NCBI RefSeq assembly: GCF_000421565.1
Contig: NZ_ATXG01000006.1
Coordinates: forward strand, 1 to 64,000
DNA from: Agromyces subbeticus DSM 16689
GTDB lineage: Bacteria > Actinomycetota > Actinomycetes > Actinomycetales > Microbacteriaceae
Direction: 5' to 3'
DNA length: 64,000 nt
The notes beneath the pieces were generated by a model that was not told the DNA's origin, ran no database searches, and saw only the letters and a program-made list of their open reading frames with translations. Positions 1-8,700 of this stretch are shown here, piece by piece; position 1 is the stretch's first letter, and every line of letters starts with the position of its first letter. The translations under genes and the position numbers were made by a program.

Positions 1-215
1 TGGTAGCTCTGGTCGCCGATCTCGCGGTTGATGCCCGCGCAGTGCGCGACGACCTCGCATCCCTCGAACGCTCGCGTCAGCGCGTCGACGTCACTGGTGT
101 CGACGCCGGTGCGGCGAGAGATGACGACGGATGCCTCGGGCCCGATCCGTTCGGCCAGGTGGCGTCCGACGAATCCGGTGCCGCCGGTGATCGCGGTTCG
201 GGGGTGTTGAGTCAT
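1..215 (-). CDS. NAD(P)-dependent epimerase/dehydratase, N-terminal part (cut by window edge)
   Basis: The gene starts with ATG at 215 on the minus strand and runs off the left edge, so only about 71 residues are visible. They begin with a Rossmann nucleotide-binding loop, TGGTGFVGRHLAE, close to the N-terminus. Further on, VVAHCAGINRE has the form of the end of beta-4 in extended short-chain dehydrogenases. This fits an NAD(P)-binding epimerase/dehydratase acting on a nucleotide sugar or similar metabolite. The active-site YxxxK lies outside the window, so substrate and exact subfamily cannot be judged. Confidence 0.75.
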   Translation of the reverse strand, partial: MTQHPRTAITGGTGFVGRHLAERIGPEASVVISRRTGVDTSDVDALTRAFEGCEVVAHCAGINREIGDQSY

Positions 216-336
216 GACTGAGACCGTAGTACGCCGAGGAGACCCCAGTTGCGGACGCCGGGTTCTGGTTCGTGAGGTTCCCCCTTGTGTCCTTGAGGGC
301 GGCCTCCGCATTCCGCTTTCGGTGGTCGGCCAGCCG

Positions 337-730
337 CTACATCATCGACTGGAGCAGCCTCGTGGCCTGCTGGTTGTCGCTCGTCGCGAGCACGACCCGG
401 TTTCGCGAGGCCACGTAGACGAGCGAGATGTTGATGCCCGCCCTGGCGAGGGCTCGAGCCATCCCACCGAACACACCCGGCGTGTCCAGCTCAGGCTCGG
501 GCAACGCCGGATTGACGATGACGTCGGTCTCGGCATCGACCGTGATGTCGGCGCCCTCGAGCGCAGCCCTCGCTTCCGCGACGTCGTCGACGAGCACGTG
601 GATGGCACCCCCTGCTCTCCATCATCGCGCAGAGGCCCTCGATGTTGACGCCCGCGTTACCGAGCGCCTCGCCGAGTCGGGCCCCCTCGCCGAGCTGATC
701 TTCGAGGGGGACCAAGAGATCGTTCGCCAT
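337..730 (-). pseudogene. Tandem ACT-domain protein interrupted by a frameshift
   Basis: Reading from ATG 730 (AGGAGG seven bases upstream) gives MANDLLVPLEDQLGEGARL and then GVNIEGLCAMM. The second half, from HVLVDD to LLQSMM, lies in another frame that stops at 337. The join falls at a run of five G on the coding strand (near 607-612); reading four G there restores one protein of about 130 residues. Both halves carry the ACT pattern, with a GVNIEG-type loop in the first and AGINISLVYVA in the second. Small two-ACT proteins are usually ligand-binding regulatory proteins. The shift is either a real inactivating insertion or a homopolymer sequencing error; the intact codon pattern on both sides makes an error or a very recent mutation plausible. 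Confidence 0.7.
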
Positions 731-903
731 GACGGCACCTCCTTCTCGGGATGCCTCAGGTCTATGCCGGTCGGCGGGGTGCGTCAACGGCTCAGGATCG
801 GGTGTGCGTGAGTCTCTCGACCGGCGCAGACTGACTCGCGCGAGGGCGTAGGTGCGGGCGGTGGAGCGATAGTTGCCCCTCTAACAGCCGGCAGATTTCG
901 AGC

Positions 904-1884
904 ATGGGTGGGTCGCAGGGGGCATTGTTCCAACACCACGGGTGCGGGCGGCTCTCACTCGCGAGCACAGTACCGCCTCGCCAACGCTGGCGAAACATGT
1001 TCGCTATTCTCGGCGAAGTGACCTCTCGATACCGAACTCGCCCGCAAGTGAAGTTTGCCCGCTTTCGTGAGCTTGAACAACGTCGAGCCGACGCCAGCAA
1101 CACGATCTGGGCAATCATCGTTGGTTCGAAGATGGCCGCTTCGACGCTGCGGCTCACGGAAGGTTCCACGCGCACGCTCTCCGAGATCTTCCCCTCCATC
1201 GACCACGTCGCGAGGTTCGACATGCGCTCGGATAAAGCGCGGGAGCTCATTGGTGACGCCGACACGGAAATGAGCACGATGGGAATGGCTCATGCGATTG
1301 CGCTTCACGAAGACTTCGTCAAGACCTGCCTGGCGATGCTAATTCCGATTGGAAAGTTCTCGCGCTCGAAGCTCAGGAACACGAGGGCCGCGAACGCACA
1401 TGAGTACTTCGCTGAGGCGACGGGTCATGAGTTCGACGTAGACGCGCTAGCGCTCTTTCACCTGACACGGCTGATTCGGAACTGCCACATTCACGCGGGC
1501 GGTCAGGTGGATCGGGCACTCGTGGGTGCTTACGAGACCCTGACCGCCGAACAGCGGACGCTCTGGGAGTCGCTCACCGGTGAGGAACTCGTCGTCCCGA
1601 GGGCGGGCGCACTCGCTCGGGTAGGGATCGGAGGGCTGGTTGCGACCCTCGCGGTGGGAAAGAGATTGTCTTACGACATCAACCTGGGTCTGCAGGCGGC
1701 TATAACGAGGCAAGGTTGGGCCGATATCGCAGCAGAGGAGTACTTCGCCCTGGGGTCCAAGTCGCCCGGAGACCAAACTGCACTGCGCTCGCTGAAGGGC
1801 TATCTAAGGGGTGGCTTCATGGCGCTTGAGCTAAATGACGACGAACTTCAGGCGGCGATCGACCGGCTCAGAGATGCCGTGTAG
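904..1884 (+). CDS. HEPN-motif protein of unknown function
   Basis: This protein of up to 326 residues has no family I can name with certainty. It is largely helical, and at about residues 189-200 it reads RLIRNCHIHAGG, which contains RNCHIH. That fits the Rx4-6H motif, with a polar residue after Arg, of HEPN RNase domains. The first 30 residues are poor in character and no good ribosome site precedes 904, so the ATG at 997 (MFAILGEV) is an equally likely start. Codon use is less G/C-extreme than in the genes from 5.3 kb on. It is convergent with the TrlF-type gene across a block of degenerate tRNA sequence, which suggests an acquired defence or toxin role. That role is inference; what is seen is one HEPN-like motif in a helical protein. 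Confidence 0.6.
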   Translation: MGGSQGALFQHHGCGRLSLASTVPPRQRWRNMFAILGEVTSRYRTRPQVKFARFRELEQRRADASNTIWAIIVGSKMAASTLRLTEGSTRTLSEIFPSIDHVARFDMRSDKARELIGDADTEMSTMGMAHAIALHEDFVKTCLAMLIPIGKFSRSKLRNTRAANAHEYFAEATGHEFDVDALALFHLTRLIRNCHIHAGGQVDRALVGAYETLTAEQRTLWESLTGEELVVPRAGALARVGIGGLVATLAVGKRLSYDINLGLQAAITRQGWADIAAEEYFALGSKSPGDQTALRSLKGYLRGGFMALELNDDELQAAIDRLRDAV

Positions 1885-1917
1885 CGGAGAAGTAGACGCA
1901 TCAGATCTCGGAAGTGA

Positions 1918-1956
1918 AAGTAAAAGTGGGATGCTCTGCCATTGAGCTACGGCGCC
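1918..1956 (-). pseudogene. 5' half of a tRNA-Lys(UUU)-like gene
   Basis: Read on the minus strand, this is a recognisable tRNA 5' half: acceptor strand GGCGCCG, TA at positions 8-9, D-arm GCTC-AATGGCA-GAGC, then the anticodon strand TCCCA and loop CTTTTAC (anticodon TTT). The sequence that follows does not contain the complementary TGGGA strand, a T-arm or the 3' acceptor. It is therefore a truncated relic, not a working tRNA. It directly follows a second tRNA-like piece. Confidence 0.55.
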
Positions 1957-1959
1957 TCG

Positions 1960-2055
1960 AAGTGCGTCGCTAGGAATCGAACCTAGGTCTCCCGACTCTG
2001 TGAAATGCTCCGGTTGCGAGCCGGAAGGCCTAATGCCTGCATCTCCGACATTGAC
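1960..2055 (-). pseudogene. Degenerate tRNA-like sequence (T-arm and anticodon arm recognisable)
   Basis: On the minus strand a perfect T-arm, CTAGG-TTCGATT-CCTAG (1970-1986), is preceded by a perfect anticodon-type hairpin, TCCGG-CTCGCAA-CCGGA (2009-2025), whose loop would carry CGC. About 20 bases separate them, too many for an ordinary variable loop. The 5' acceptor strand cannot be paired well with CGACGCA at the 3' side. It looks like a decayed or chimeric tRNA. Two adjacent broken tRNAs between foreign-looking genes are a typical scar of integration at, or loss of, a tRNA locus. Confidence 0.45.
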
Positions 2056-2177
2056 ACTATCAGTTGCGATCCGGCTGCCACCAACATGTGCATGAATCCG
2101 CCAGCAGTTGTGTCCGCAGAGAGTGATCGCGACTTCAGGCGATCGCTCGGAGAGAGAAGCTCGTCCTCCTGCTGTAC

Positions 2178-4975
2178 TTAAATCTTGTACTTGTTACGCC
2201 GCTTCTGGAATGCTTCCTCGCCCCCGTCGAGAATCTCGCAAGCATGCTCACGAACGCCGAACCTGCCGAGTGCAGTCGCGCTCGAGTCGTTTAGGGGTTG
2301 GGAGTGCTCCAGCGAACCTGTGAAGTACTCAAACGTGCGCCCACGCTTGTTCTTACGATCCGCTCCGTGGCGGTTCGCGACGATCACAAGTTCGGAGTCA
2401 GCTCCGATCACGAGGTTCGCATTGTGGCTCACCATGATGATTTGGCGCTCCCTTTTACGCTGCATCAGGTACGGAACGATCGTGTCGTAGATCGACCGAC
2501 TATCTAGGTCGTCCTCGGGCTGGTCAATTAGGAGCGGCCAGGGTTCTTGCGATTCATTGAGGATCAGGGTGAGAGCAAATAGCGCTTGCTTTCCTGGCGT
2601 CATTGACGAGCGCCCGAAGCCTCCAATTCGATCCGTATCGAGCTCCGCTGAGAATCGCACCTCTGCAGTCACAGTCAAGACGTCAGCGGCCGTTGTGCTC
2701 GGTGTGTACCCCTTGTTCAGAGTCACTTGGCCGCTTCGCAGAGCCTCAACGAATTTCGCAGGATCACCCTGAGCCTCCTCGTATGAGACTGCCTCGCCCT
2801 TGGACTTGATGTAATCGTTCGTACTCCGCTGGCTGAATCCGACGGAGACGTGGTCCACGATGTCTGTTGGGACGGCGGTCTCAACGCCGAACTTGAGATC
2901 CGTGAGGACTCGTTCCTCTGAGTTGAAGTTCGCCTCGAATTCGGCGAGAGAATCTGAGCGATCCTTGATCGCGCCTATGGCCCTGTCAATCGCGCTCTGT
3001 TGTTGCTCCACCAAGCTGTCGTGCGACCCTCGCAGCCTAGCGATCTGATCAAGCCTCACGACCTGCTTCTTGTGGTCCGCAACGACGCTCGAAAGCTCCT
3101 GATTCGCTTCATGCTTGGCGATGAGTGCCGAATTGTCTTTCTCGATCGTCTCAATGACGGCTATGAGCTCTGCCTGTTCGCCAACGAGCGAGACCGTGGC
3201 TGCGACGAGCGTTTCCTCGACGCGAGACACAAGATCCGCCAATAGGTCCGCCCTGACGCTCTCGATCTGTGCAGCGACACTCTCGGGCAACTCGGCCGAT
3301 GACGGTCGGACCGTTATCGTCGCCTGCACGGCCCCTGGACGAATCGAATGCCCATCGATACTCAGCGAGGGATCGACATATGACGCAAGCTGATCGAGTT
3401 CGATCTGGATCTGGCGCAAGCGAGACCGCTGTTCGTCGAGCTGTACTGCGACGGCTTGGTACGTCGCGACTTCGTTATCAGTCAGCTTCGCCTCAACCTT
3501 GATGCGATCGACCTCGTTCTGGAGGCGATCGCGCTCAGAGACGATGGCTGCCTCGTCCCCAACATTTGGATGTCCTGCCGCCGCTCATCAATCCGGTCGC
3601 CGAGCGCAAACCAAGCATCAATCGCCAGCCGTATCTCCGAGTTGGCGGCAGCTATCTTGCTCGTTGCGCCGTCAAAAGCCGTCTTCACCGCCGGATACGT
3701 GCGGAACAGCGCGGGCGCGATCTTCTTAGTGATCTCATCTGGTTGCTCGCTGAGTGTGTAAAGCGAGTTCTGAGGGATGTAGATCACCTTGCCGGCCGTG
3801 GCTTCGCCGGACTGCCACTCGACCTCGCACTTGACGTGTGAGACGTCCTTCCATGAGTACCCCGCCGCCGGCCCAGCGAGTCTTGGGTCGCCGAGGCCAT
3901 GTGCCTCGACCTGAAGTCGAACAGTTTCGGCCGGGTCAACGGAATGCGCGATGTGAGCGAGAAGCGCGGACTTGCCAGATGACCTGCTTCCGATGATCGA
4001 ATTCAGGTTTCGGTTGAGCAGGACCTCGCTCGGGAAATCCGTTGTCCCAGAAAACTTGACCTTTGAGATGACCTTGTAGGGCTCCTTCTGGTCGGGCTCT
4101 GCGGGTTGAATCGAGACGCGCTCACCCGGCTCCACAAGGGTTTGCTGTAGGCCTGCAAATGTGGGGTCCGCCTTGATCCAGGTGACGACCTGGCGAGTGC
4201 TCTGATCTGACGTGGCCCTGCCCAGCCAGTCTTCGAGGTCATCGAAGCTGTGGGCATCGCATCCGCCAAAAACGGGCTTTGGTATAGACGGCTGCCCAGC
4301 ATCCTCATATCGGTCGGTTGTCAGGAAGTAGCGGGTGTTGGATGGATCCTTGCCGAAGATCGCGTGCACGTCCTTATCGATCTCGTCAGCAAGATTTGCC
4401 TTCCGCAGCTGGCCGGACTCCGCTCGAAGTCCGTTGTTGTTTGCGGGGGCGACATAGATCAAGTAGTCGGTCGGCTCGGCCTTGTCTCCGAAAGTGTCCG
4501 TAAACGCAGCTTTGATATCTGATCGCGTCACGGTTGCCGTGTTGAAGTCACTACCTTCGAGTTCGGTGCACGCCTTTTTTCGTCCGTACCCGTCGGAAAT
4601 CTGCGTCTTTAGCCTCGACAGGAATTCCGTGATTTTCGCGGTCGTGACGCTGTCGCGGAAGATGACATGAAAGTCGACCATCTGAGTGTCGCGGTTGACA
4701 GTTTCATTCAGCCGCAGCTCGACGTTGACGAGGAACAGTTTTTCTGAGGTGGGGTGGCGTTCTTTGAAGCGCTCAATGAATGCGACCGACTGGGACGATG
4801 TGAAGTAGTCGGTAATTCCGAAGGCGGCGACGTCGGATGCTTCCAAGATGTCGGCGAACCGATCCAGGTCGTCGCCACCTGCGGCCTTCGCATACGAGTC
4901 ATTGAGCTTCGTGCCTGGCACGTGCACGTGAAGATCCCACTTGCGCCACTCGGACCCTCGCGGATACTTGTTCAC
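2178..4975 (-). pseudogene. TrlF-type PHP-domain plus SMC-like ATPase, split by a frameshift
   Basis: The first reading frame runs from a GTG at 4975 to 3482 (497 residues). It begins with a PHP-like metal site (DLHVHVPG, His16/His18; GITDYF near 53; CDAHSF near 240) and has a Walker A GSRSSGKS at about 329-336. The rest is in another frame that reads through to 2178: a coiled-coil stretch, an ABC-type signature-like SSMTPGKQA, Walker B LLIDQPEDDLD and an H-loop SHNANL. Restoring one base around 3556-3570 (within CAAATGTTGGGG on the coding strand) joins them into about 930 residues, the size and order of TrlF-family AAA-like ATPases. These are associated with defence and conflict loci (family knowledge; function not settled). 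Downstream of the natural break the second frame has no start with a good ribosome site, so as sequenced the gene is probably inactive unless the shift is an error. Confidence 0.75.
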
Positions 4976-5249
4976 TACTCACCTTTCAGAACGCCCGGGG
5001 CCGGTAGCCGCTCGAATGGCGCGCGAGTTTCTTCGCGCACCATACGGCGCACGGTCTTGATTGGCCTCAGGCTCCCTCGCCTACTGGCAGGGAAAATACC
5101 AGCGGCCCGTCCCAGTGCCGTCCGGTCAGCGTATGGGCAGCGCATCGTGGCAGGTGCCCAGCAGGGCCGCATTTTCAGAACTTGCCCACAAAGGGGGGTA
5201 GGCACACGCTTGGAAGGAGTGGGAATACTGCTGGATCGTCCACGTTGAA
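4976..5249. other. Intergenic region between divergent trlF-type and clpC-like genes
   Basis: No gene is supported here. Short open frames lack ribosome sites and family features. The left end carries the AAAGGTGA ribosome site of the TrlF-type gene and the right end leads into the HspR operator. No promoter hexamers stand out strongly. Confidence 0.5.
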
Positions 5250-5270
5250 CTTGAGCGTACCCCGCTCAAC
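5250..5270 (+). promoter_or_regulatory. HAIR element (HspR operator) upstream of the clpC-like gene
   Basis: CTTGAGC-N7-GCTCAAC matches the HspR-associated inverted repeat CTTGAGT-N7-ACTCAAG known from actinobacterial dnaK and clpB promoters, with a T-to-C change and its mirror preserving symmetry. It ends 15 bases before the start codon, just upstream of the AGGAGG ribosome site. HspR is a heat-labile repressor, so the gene is expected to be heat-inducible. Confidence 0.75.
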
Positions 5271-5285
5271 TCTCCAGGAGGATTG

Positions 5286-7922
5286 GTGTCCGAAGACTTC
5301 AGCCCCGAAGCCGGCGCGAGCTCGTTCGACGAGTTCCTCAGCCGGTACCTTGCAGGCGAACAGGCGCGCCAGGCGCGTTCGATCGACCTCAGCCGTTTCC
5401 TGACGGCGCGCACCCAGGGCATCCTGCAGCGCGCCGGCAAGTTCGCGATCGAGCGCGGCCAGACCGAGCTCGACGCGCTGCACATCCTGCGCGTGATCGT
5501 GGAAGATGCCGCCGTCAAGCAGGCGATCGCCCGCGTCGGCGTCGCCCCCGAGCGGCTCATCACCGCGACCGAGGCGCGGCTGCCCGCGGCATCCGATGTC
5601 GCTGACATCAACTCGGCCACGATCACGCCGAGCGCGAGCCGCGCGCTGTTCCACAGCTACCAGGTCGCGCGCTCGAGCGGCTCGACGTACATCGACCCCG
5701 AGCACCTCTTCTTCGCGCTCGTGCTCGGGCAGGATGCCCCGGCCGGCCAGGTGCTCGCGCGCGCCGGCGTCACTGCCGAGGCGCTCACGCAGGGCATGCG
5801 TGAGACGGTCACGGCCGATGGCGACGACCTCGAGGGCATGACGGATGTCGCGGGCGGCAACGCCGAGGCATCCGACACCCCGATGCTCGACAAGTTCGGC
5901 ACGGACCTCACGGCGCTCGCCGAGAACGGCGAGCTCGACCCCGTGATCGGGCGCGTCGACGAGATCGAGCAGACCATCGAGATTCTCAGCCGCCGCACCA
6001 AGAACAACCCGGTGCTCGTGGGTGAGGCCGGCGTCGGCAAGACCGCGATCGTCGAGGGCCTCGCCCGCGCGATCGTCGAAGAGCAGGTGCCCGAGGCGCT
6101 GCTCGGCAAGCGCGTCATCTCGCTCGACCTGCCCGGCATGCTCGCCGGCACCCGCTACCGCGGCGACTTCGAAGAGCGCCTCACCAAGACGATGGACGAG
6201 ATCGCCGCCAACAAGGGCGAACTCATCATCTTCGTCGACGAGGTGCACACCGTCGTCGGCGCGGGTGGCAACGGCGGCGGCGACGGCATGGATGCGGGCA
6301 ACATCCTGAAGCCGCGCCTCGCACGCGGCGACCTGCACCTCGTGGGCGCGACGACGCTCAAGGAGTACCGCACCATCGAGAAGGACCCCGCGCTCGAGCG
6401 CCGGTTCCAGCCGGTGAAGGTGGGGGAGCCCTCGATCGAGGATGCCGTGCTCATCATGCACGGCCTGCGCAGTGCGTACGAACAGCACCACGGCATCGAG
6501 TACACGGATGCCGCGCTGCGGGCCTCCGTCGAGTTGAGCGCGCGCTACCTCACCGACCGGGTGCTACCCGACAAGGCGATCGACCTCATCGACCAGGCCG
6601 GGGCGCGGTTGCGGCTCAAGCTCGGCGTGAAGACGGATGTCTCCGCGCTCATCGCGCGACTCGCCGACCTTGAGGCCGACAAGAACGCCGCGGTCAGTGC
6701 CGAGCACTACGAAGAGGCGTCGCGCATTCGCGACGAGGTCGCGAAGGTGCAGGCGAAGCTCGATGAGGCGACGGCCGCCGGTCGAGTAGCGACGCAGGAG
6801 CGTATCGAGACCCCGTCACCTGGTCTCGATACGGCCGCGGGCGGCCTACTCGACCGGCGCACCGTCATCGACGAGGCCGAGATCGCCGCGGTGATCTCGC
6901 GGGCCACCGGCATCCCGGTGAACCGCCTCACCGAGGGGGAGCGCGACCGGCTCGCGGCCCTCGAAGAGGAGCTGCACTCGCGCGTCATCGGCCAAGACGA
7001 CGCAGTGACCGCCGTCGCCAAGGCCGTGCGCCGCAATCGCACGGGCATGGGCGACGCGCACCGGCCGGTGGGTTCGTTCCTGTTCCTCGGCCCGACGGGT
7101 GTCGGCAAGACCGAGCTCGCCAAGGCGCTCGCGTCGAGCCTGTTCGCCGACGAGGCATCCGTGATTCGCTTCGACATGAGCGAGTTCGGCGAGCGGCACA
7201 CGGTGTCGCGTCTCGTCGGTGCCCCTCCCGGATACGTCGGCTACGACGAGGCCGGCCAGCTCACCGAGCGCGTGCGGCGCAACCCGTATTCGATCGTGTT
7301 GTTCGACGAGATCGAGAAGGCGCACCCCGACGTGTTCAACCTGCTGCTGCAGGTGCTCGACGACGGTCGCCTGACCGACGGCCAGGGTCGCACGGTCGAC
7401 TTCCGCAACGCGGTGATCGTGATGACCTCGAACATCGGCTCGGAGTTCCTCGCATCGCGGTCGGGTGCGCTCGGCTTCGTCGCCGGGGCGGATTCCTCGG
7501 GCTTCAGCTCTGAGAAAGACCTGCGCGACCGCGTCATGGGCAAGCTGCGCGAGGCCATGCGGCCCGAGTTCCTGAACCGCATCGACGAGATCGTGCTGTT
7601 CGAGAAGCTCGACCAGCCGCAGCTCGAACAGATCGTGCGCCTCATGCTCGGTGCCTCGGCGGCGCGACTCGCGTCGCGCGAGGTCGCCTTCGAGGTGACG
7701 GATGCCGCGGTGTCGCTGCTGGCCGAACGGGGCTACGAGCCCGAGTTCGGTGCCCGCCCGCTGCGCCGCGTCATCCAGCGCGAGATCGACGACCGCATCG
7801 CCGACCTCTTCGTCACCGGAGCCCTCGGCGACGGCGAGGGCGTGCGAGTGGATGCGGTCGACGGCGAGTTCGCCGTGGCACCCGTGCCGAACGCAACGGT
7901 CACGTTGCCGCAGGCGGCGTGA
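5286..7922 (+). CDS. ClpC-like AAA+ unfoldase (Clp protease ATP-binding subunit)
   Basis: The 878-residue Hsp100 protein probably unfolds substrates for ClpP. In order it shows a Clp-N region (to about 170), AAA1 with Walker A GEAGVGKT near 247 and Walker B IIFVDE, a UVR-type helical segment (about 460-495), and AAA2 with GPTGVGKT near 603. Then comes a ClpP-docking-type LGF in SGALGF, and an arginine-finger FLNRIDEI segment. The UVR segment, the LGF loop and the lack of ClpB's long middle domain make it ClpC-type, though not the canonical housekeeping ClpC by its N-terminus. GTG 5286 is preferred because AGGAGG (5276-5281) is too close to the TTG at 5283. Odd feature: about 26 residues (near 500-526, [11 protein letters not shown]...) come from an in-frame palindromic repeat inserted just before AAA2. 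Control is probably by HspR. Confidence 0.92.
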   Translation: MSEDFSPEAGASSFDEFLSRYLAGEQARQARSIDLSRFLTARTQGILQRAGKFAIERGQTELDALHILRVIVEDAAVKQAIARVGVAPERLITATEARLPAASDVADINSATITPSASRALFHSYQVARSSGSTYIDPEHLFFALVLGQDAPAGQVLARAGVTAEALTQGMRETVTADGDDLEGMTDVAGGNAEASDTPMLDKFGTDLTALAENGELDPVIGRVDEIEQTIEILSRRTKNNPVLVGEAGVGKTAIVEGLARAIVEEQVPEALLGKRVISLDLPGMLAGTRYRGDFEERLTKTMDEIAANKGELIIFVDEVHTVVGAGGNGGGDGMDAGNILKPRLARGDLHLVGATTLKEYRTIEKDPALERRFQPVKVGEPSIEDAVLIMHGLRSAYEQHHGIEYTDAALRASVELSARYLTDRVLPDKAIDLIDQAGARLRLKLGVKTDVSALIARLADLEADKNAAVSAEHYEEASRIRDEVAKVQAKLDEATAAGRVATQERIETPSPGLDTAAGGLLDRRTVIDEAEIAAVISRATGIPVNRLTEGERDRLAALEEELHSRVIGQDDAVTAVAKAVRRNRTGMGDAHRPVGSFLFLGPTGVGKTELAKALASSLFADEASVIRFDMSEFGERHTVSRLVGAPPGYVGYDEAGQLTERVRRNPYSIVLFDEIEKAHPDVFNLLLQVLDDGRLTDGQGRTVDFRNAVIVMTSNIGSEFLASRSGALGFVAGADSSGFSSEKDLRDRVMGKLREAMRPEFLNRIDEIVLFEKLDQPQLEQIVRLMLGASAARLASREVAFEVTDAAVSLLAERGYEPEFGARPLRRVIQREIDDRIADLFVTGALGDGEGVRVDAVDGEFAVAPVPNATVTLPQAA
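6780..6855. repeat. Palindromic repeat copy 1, in frame inside the clpC-like gene
   Basis: This 76-bp element has outer arms GGTCGAGTAG / CTACTCGACC and inner arms CGTATCGAGACC / GGTCTCGATACG, so the whole unit can fold into one long hairpin. The same arms occur in copy 2 at 7927-7996. It is translated as part of the linker before the second AAA domain. The reading frame is open through the element, so it is tolerated as protein. From memory, similar GGTCTCGATACG...CTACTCGACC repeats are frequent between genes in Microbacteriaceae. Confidence 0.85.
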
Positions 7923-7926
7923 CGCC

Positions 7927-7996
7927 GGTCGAGTAGCGAAGCGTATCGAGACCCCGCAACCAGGTCTCGATACGGCGCTGGAGCGCCTACTCGACC
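7927..7996. repeat. Palindromic repeat copy 2, just after the clpC-like stop codon
   Basis: This 70-bp copy has the same 10-bp outer and 12-bp inner arms as the element at 6780-6855, with a different loop and a 6-bp shorter left spacer. It begins four bases after the TGA at 7922 and is followed at once by a separate terminator hairpin. This is the usual intergenic position for such elements; the copy inside the gene is the exception. Confidence 0.85.
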
Positions 7997-7997
7997 G

Positions 7998-8036
7998 ACG
8001 AACGCCCGGCCCTCATTTCGAGGGCCGGGCGTTCGT
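7998..8036. terminator. Strong terminator hairpin after the clpC-like gene
   Basis: A perfect 17-bp stem (ACGAACGCCCGGCCCTC at 7998-8014 with its complement at 8020-8036) encloses a five-base loop. There is no long T tract, as is common in high-GC actinobacteria. It lies between the rightward Clp gene and the leftward DUF427 gene and can serve both. Confidence 0.8.
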
Positions 8037-8139
8037 GCTCAGCGTACGCTGGCAGGCGCAAGAGATGCTTCGCCGCGCCTGGCCGGATGAGGTCCGCGGC
8101 TGATCGCTCACCCACGGCCTTCGCCGCATAGTGTGCGAG

Positions 8140-8634
8140 CTACCAGCCCATCGAGCCGGGGCCGCCCTTGAAGGGGCCCACCACGCCGTGCGTGATCCAT
8201 CCGCCGTAGAAGCCTCCCGGCTGTGGAACGACGGTCTCTCCGTCGACGATGCATCGATCGACGCGACCCGCGTACACCGCGATCCGCCCGGCCAACACCT
8301 CGAACCCGGGCGATGGCGACGGGTAATCCCACGCTGCGCGCTCGGCCCGGTGCCCGCCGGCGAGCACGTCGAAGTAGCGCGCGGACCCCTTGAACTCGCA
8401 GAACGATGAGCCGTGGCCTCGCACCACGGAGTCGGACGCGAAGGCCGTGAGCGGCAGGTAGTAGACGGGCGGGTGGCTGGTCTCGAGCACGCGCACGACG
8501 TCGGACGTGTCCACCAGCACGGCGCCGCCGAGTTCGATCGTGACGCGCACGTCGACCGCTTCGACGGCCGGCGGGCGGGGATAGTCCCACACGGACTCCT
8601 GTTCGGGGCCGGCCGGCAGGGGAGTGGGTCGCAT
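8140..8634 (-). CDS. DUF427 domain protein
   Basis: The 164-residue protein contains two DUF427-like halves. ESVWDYPRPP begins the first, and VWDYPSPSPGFEVLAG... followed by PQPGGFYGGWITHGVVGPFK the second; the C-terminal GGW.T....GPFKG pattern is the family hallmark. Proteins of this family are small beta-rich cytoplasmic proteins without an established reaction. No strong ribosome site precedes ATG 8634. It stands alone, convergent with the Clp gene across a terminator. Confidence 0.85.
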   Translation of the reverse strand: MRPTPLPAGPEQESVWDYPRPPAVEAVDVRVTIELGGAVLVDTSDVVRVLETSHPPVYYLPLTAFASDSVVRGHGSSFCEFKGSARYFDVLAGGHRAERAAWDYPSPSPGFEVLAGRIAVYAGRVDRCIVDGETVVPQPGGFYGGWITHGVVGPFKGGPGSMGW

Positions 8635-8700
8635 GCTTGGATGTTACGCCGGGAACCCCAGGTGCACGCCAGCGTTTCAGCCTCCGAGTTACGGCGACGG

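Noticed and set aside
214..648. Open frame of 144 codons on the plus strand
   Set aside because: It lies antisense to the ACT-domain coding sequence, has no ribosome site and an Arg-rich shadow composition.
3269..3502. Short plus-strand open frames inside the TrlF-type gene
   Set aside because: They are antisense to continuous coding sequence with ATPase motifs and lack starts with ribosome sites.
5175..6491. 438-codon minus-strand open frame across the clpC-like gene
   Set aside because: It is the antisense shadow of a strongly conserved AAA+ gene and has no recognisable motif.
5286..7922. Assignment of the Clp gene as clpB
   Set aside because: The HspR operator suggests clpB, but the protein lacks the long coiled-coil middle domain and has a UVR-like segment and a ClpP-docking LGF loop.
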